Source: Thauera linaloolentis 47Lol = DSM 12138
GTDB lineage: Bacteria > Pseudomonadota > Gammaproteobacteria > Burkholderiales > Rhodocyclaceae
Reading direction: 5' to 3'
DNA: 64,000 nucleotides
Assembly: GCF_000310205.1 (NCBI RefSeq)
Contig: NZ_AMXE01000009.1
Location: forward strand, 26,420 to 90,419
Below the pieces are notes generated by a model, which saw only the letters and a program-made list of their open reading frames with translations, was not told the DNA's origin and did not search any database. Below are positions 62,647 through 64,000 of this stretch, piece after piece. Within the stretch, counting starts at the first letter, position 1. Every line of letters begins with the position of its first letter. A program made the translations under genes and the position numbers.

Positions 62647-63828
62647 ATGCGTGTGTTGATGGTGTCCGACGTCTATTTCCCGCGCGTCAACGGCGTGTCC
62701 ACGTCGATCGAGACCTTTCGCCGCGAGCTTTCCGGCCTGGGGGTGGAGGTGCGCCTGGTGGTGCCGCGCTACGGCGACGAAGCGGATGAGCCCGGCATCG
62801 TCCGTGTCGCCGGCCGGCCGGTGCCGGGCGACCGGGAGGACAGGTTGGCCGGCTGGCGGAGAATGCACCGGGCGGTGCTGGAGGCGGCCCGAGGCTGCGA
62901 CGTGATCCACGTGCAGACGCCCTTCGTGGCCCACTATGCCGGCCTGGCGGCGGCGCGCAGGCTGGGGCTGCCGGTGCTTGCCACCTATCACACGCTGTTC
63001 GAGGAATACATCGCGCACTATGCGCCTTTCCTTCCCGCCGGCTGGCTGCGCGGGTGGGCGCGCGGGCTGTCGCGCCGGCAGTGCAATGCCCTGGACGCGG
63101 TCGTCGTGCCGTCGCGGGCGATGCGCCAGCGGTTGCTCGACTACGGTGTGGCCCGCGACCTGCACGTGTTGCCGACCGGCATTCCTCTGGCCCGCTTCAA
63201 TGCCGGCGATGGCGAAGCCTTTCGCCAACGGCACGGCATTCCGCTGGACCGGCTGGTGGCGCTGTACGTCGGCCGCGTGGCCCACGAAAAGAATATCGGC
63301 TTCCTGTTCGATGCCGTGCTGCATGCCAGACAATCGTGCCCGGGCATCTTGTTGGTGGTTGCCGGCGAAGGGCCGGCATCCGGCGAACTGCAGTCGCGGG
63401 CGGCGGCGTTGGGGCTGGGTGATACGGTGCGTTTTATCGGCTACCTGGAGCGCCGCCGGGAGCTGCCCGACTGTTATGCCGCCGCCGACGTCTTCGCCTT
63501 TGCCTCGCGCACCGAAACCCAGGGGCTCGTGCTGCTCGAAGCGATGGCGGCCGGACTGCCGGTGGTCGCGTTGTCGGAGATGGGGACTGCCGACATCCTG
63601 GACGCCGGGCGCGGTTGCGTGACACCGCCCGATGACCCAAGGCGGTTCGGCGATGTTCTCGCCCATCTGTTGTCGACGCCGGCGATCAGGGAACAGCTGG
63701 CCGAGGATGCCCGCGCCTATGCCGAAGTCTGGTCGGATGCGGCGATGGCCAGGCGCATGGCCGATGTATACGGCGCGCTGCGCCATGCACGGACGCCGGC
63801 TGGCGCAGCGCTGGAAGCAGGCAACTGA
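62647..63828 (+). CDS. glycosyltransferase, GT4 family (possible glycolipid synthase)
   Basis: 393 residues from an ATG at 62647 with GGAGG 6 bases upstream. The GT-B fold is clear: an N-terminal glycine/aromatic start MRVLMVSDVYFPRVNGVSTS, a donor-binding C-terminal half with LYVGRVAHEKNIGFL, LLVVAGEGPASGEL, VRFIGYLERRRELPDCYAAADVFAF and the E-x7-E motif ETQGLVLLEAMAAGLPVVA. No signal peptide or helix is seen, so it is cytoplasmic or peripheral at the membrane. Its closest style is the diacylglycerol/mannosyl GT4 enzymes; with a Pho box in front, synthesis of phosphorus-free glycolipids that replace phospholipids under phosphate starvation is the best guess (inference). It converges on the barrel gene at the window edge. 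Confidence 0.88.
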   Translation: MRVLMVSDVYFPRVNGVSTSIETFRRELSGLGVEVRLVVPRYGDEADEPGIVRVAGRPVPGDREDRLAGWRRMHRAVLEAARGCDVIHVQTPFVAHYAGLAAARRLGLPVLATYHTLFEEYIAHYAPFLPAGWLRGWARGLSRRQCNALDAVVVPSRAMRQRLLDYGVARDLHVLPTGIPLARFNAGDGEAFRQRHGIPLDRLVALYVGRVAHEKNIGFLFDAVLHARQSCPGILLVVAGEGPASGELQSRAAALGLGDTVRFIGYLERRRELPDCYAAADVFAFASRTETQGLVLLEAMAAGLPVVALSEMGTADILDAGRGCVTPPDDPRRFGDVLAHLLSTPAIREQLAEDARAYAEVWSDAAMARRMADVYGALRHARTPAGAALEAGN

Positions 63829-63853
63829 CGTCGCGCTTGCGCCGCGGGAAGGG

Positions 63854-64000
63854 TCAGAAGCTGTGGCGCAACATGATGCTGGCCTCGGTCTGGCGGAAGC
63901 CGAAGGCCCAGTCGAGGTTGCTGCGATTGCGGCTGTGGCGCACGCGCAGTTCCGGCACCAGCCCGGCGATCTTCCAGCCGTTGGCGCCCAGGCTGACGAT
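63854..64000 (-). CDS. outer-membrane barrel protein, C-terminal fragment (Slam/DUF560-like)
   Basis: The last 48 residues of a minus-strand gene whose start is beyond the window; stop at 63854-63856. Alternating amphipathic strands (LVPELRVRHSRNRSNLDWAF and FRQTEASIMLRHSF) and a terminal Phe mark a BAM-assembled beta barrel. The 'PELRxRxxRxxSN' and final 'LxxxF' pattern is like the end of the surface lipoprotein assembly modifier (Slam, DUF560) family (recollection). The 25 bases between it and the glycosyltransferase stop hold nothing. Confidence 0.6.
   Translation of the reverse strand: MVSLGANGWKIAGLVPELRVRHSRNRSNLDWAFGFRQTEASIMLRHSF

Overview
This 64 kb window is G+C-rich chromosomal DNA from a betaproteobacterium, most likely of the order Rhodocyclales (Azoarcus/Thauera-like). 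That placement rests on gene content, gene order (rplU-rpmA-obgE-proB) and protein style; no 16S gene is present.

Region 1 (1-7.8 kb) is a lipid-flavoured block. It starts with the tail of a ThiF-like protein. A plus-strand series follows: a LolA-like periplasmic lipoprotein-sorting protein, an outer-membrane barrel candidate and an MMPL/RND lipid exporter. A minus-strand pair faces it, an AMP-dependent acyl ligase and a thioester-reductase-type SDR overlapping by ATGA. Region 2 (7.9-23.1 kb) is housekeeping: proB, obgE, rpmA and rplU with a clear promoter and terminator; a PP2C phosphatase; the three-gene proton-translocating transhydrogenase pntAA-pntAB-pntB; an EAL-domain protein with altered catalytic positions; rhlE; rlmM; a small lipoprotein; an orphan solute-binding protein; ispB; and tRNA-Pro(CGG). 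Region 3 (23.1-39.6 kb) holds a DnaQ-like exonuclease, a TetR regulator divergent from an AcrA/AcrB/Bcr-type efflux operon with a perfect palindrome between them, dinB, a fused ABC exporter, a PduO-type adenosyltransferase, alaS, a Rho factor with an unusual 70-residue N-terminal extension, and a conserved protein of unknown function.

Region 4 (39.7-62.4 kb) is the accessory core: a two-partner secretion / contact-dependent-inhibition-like locus on the minus strand. It encodes a TpsB/CdiB-type transporter, a giant 5,559-residue filamentous haemagglutinin exoprotein with an ESPR signal and an array of 257-residue repeats, and a probable immunity protein. Downstream lies a graveyard of displaced C-terminal modules. 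Each is preceded by compressed fragments of the parent exoprotein and followed by a small lipoprotein gene overlapping it by ATGA. The lipoproteins are candidate immunity partners. This block is visibly AT-richer than its surroundings.

Region 5 (62.4-64 kb) has a family 1/4 glycosyltransferase behind a textbook four-repeat Pho box, suggesting phosphate-starvation glycolipid synthesis. The window ends in the C-terminus of an outer-membrane barrel resembling the Slam/DUF560 family.

The most promising leads are the module-shuffling architecture at 39.8-46.1 kb, the ATGA-coupled module/lipoprotein pairs, the Pho-box glycosyltransferase, and the extended Rho.
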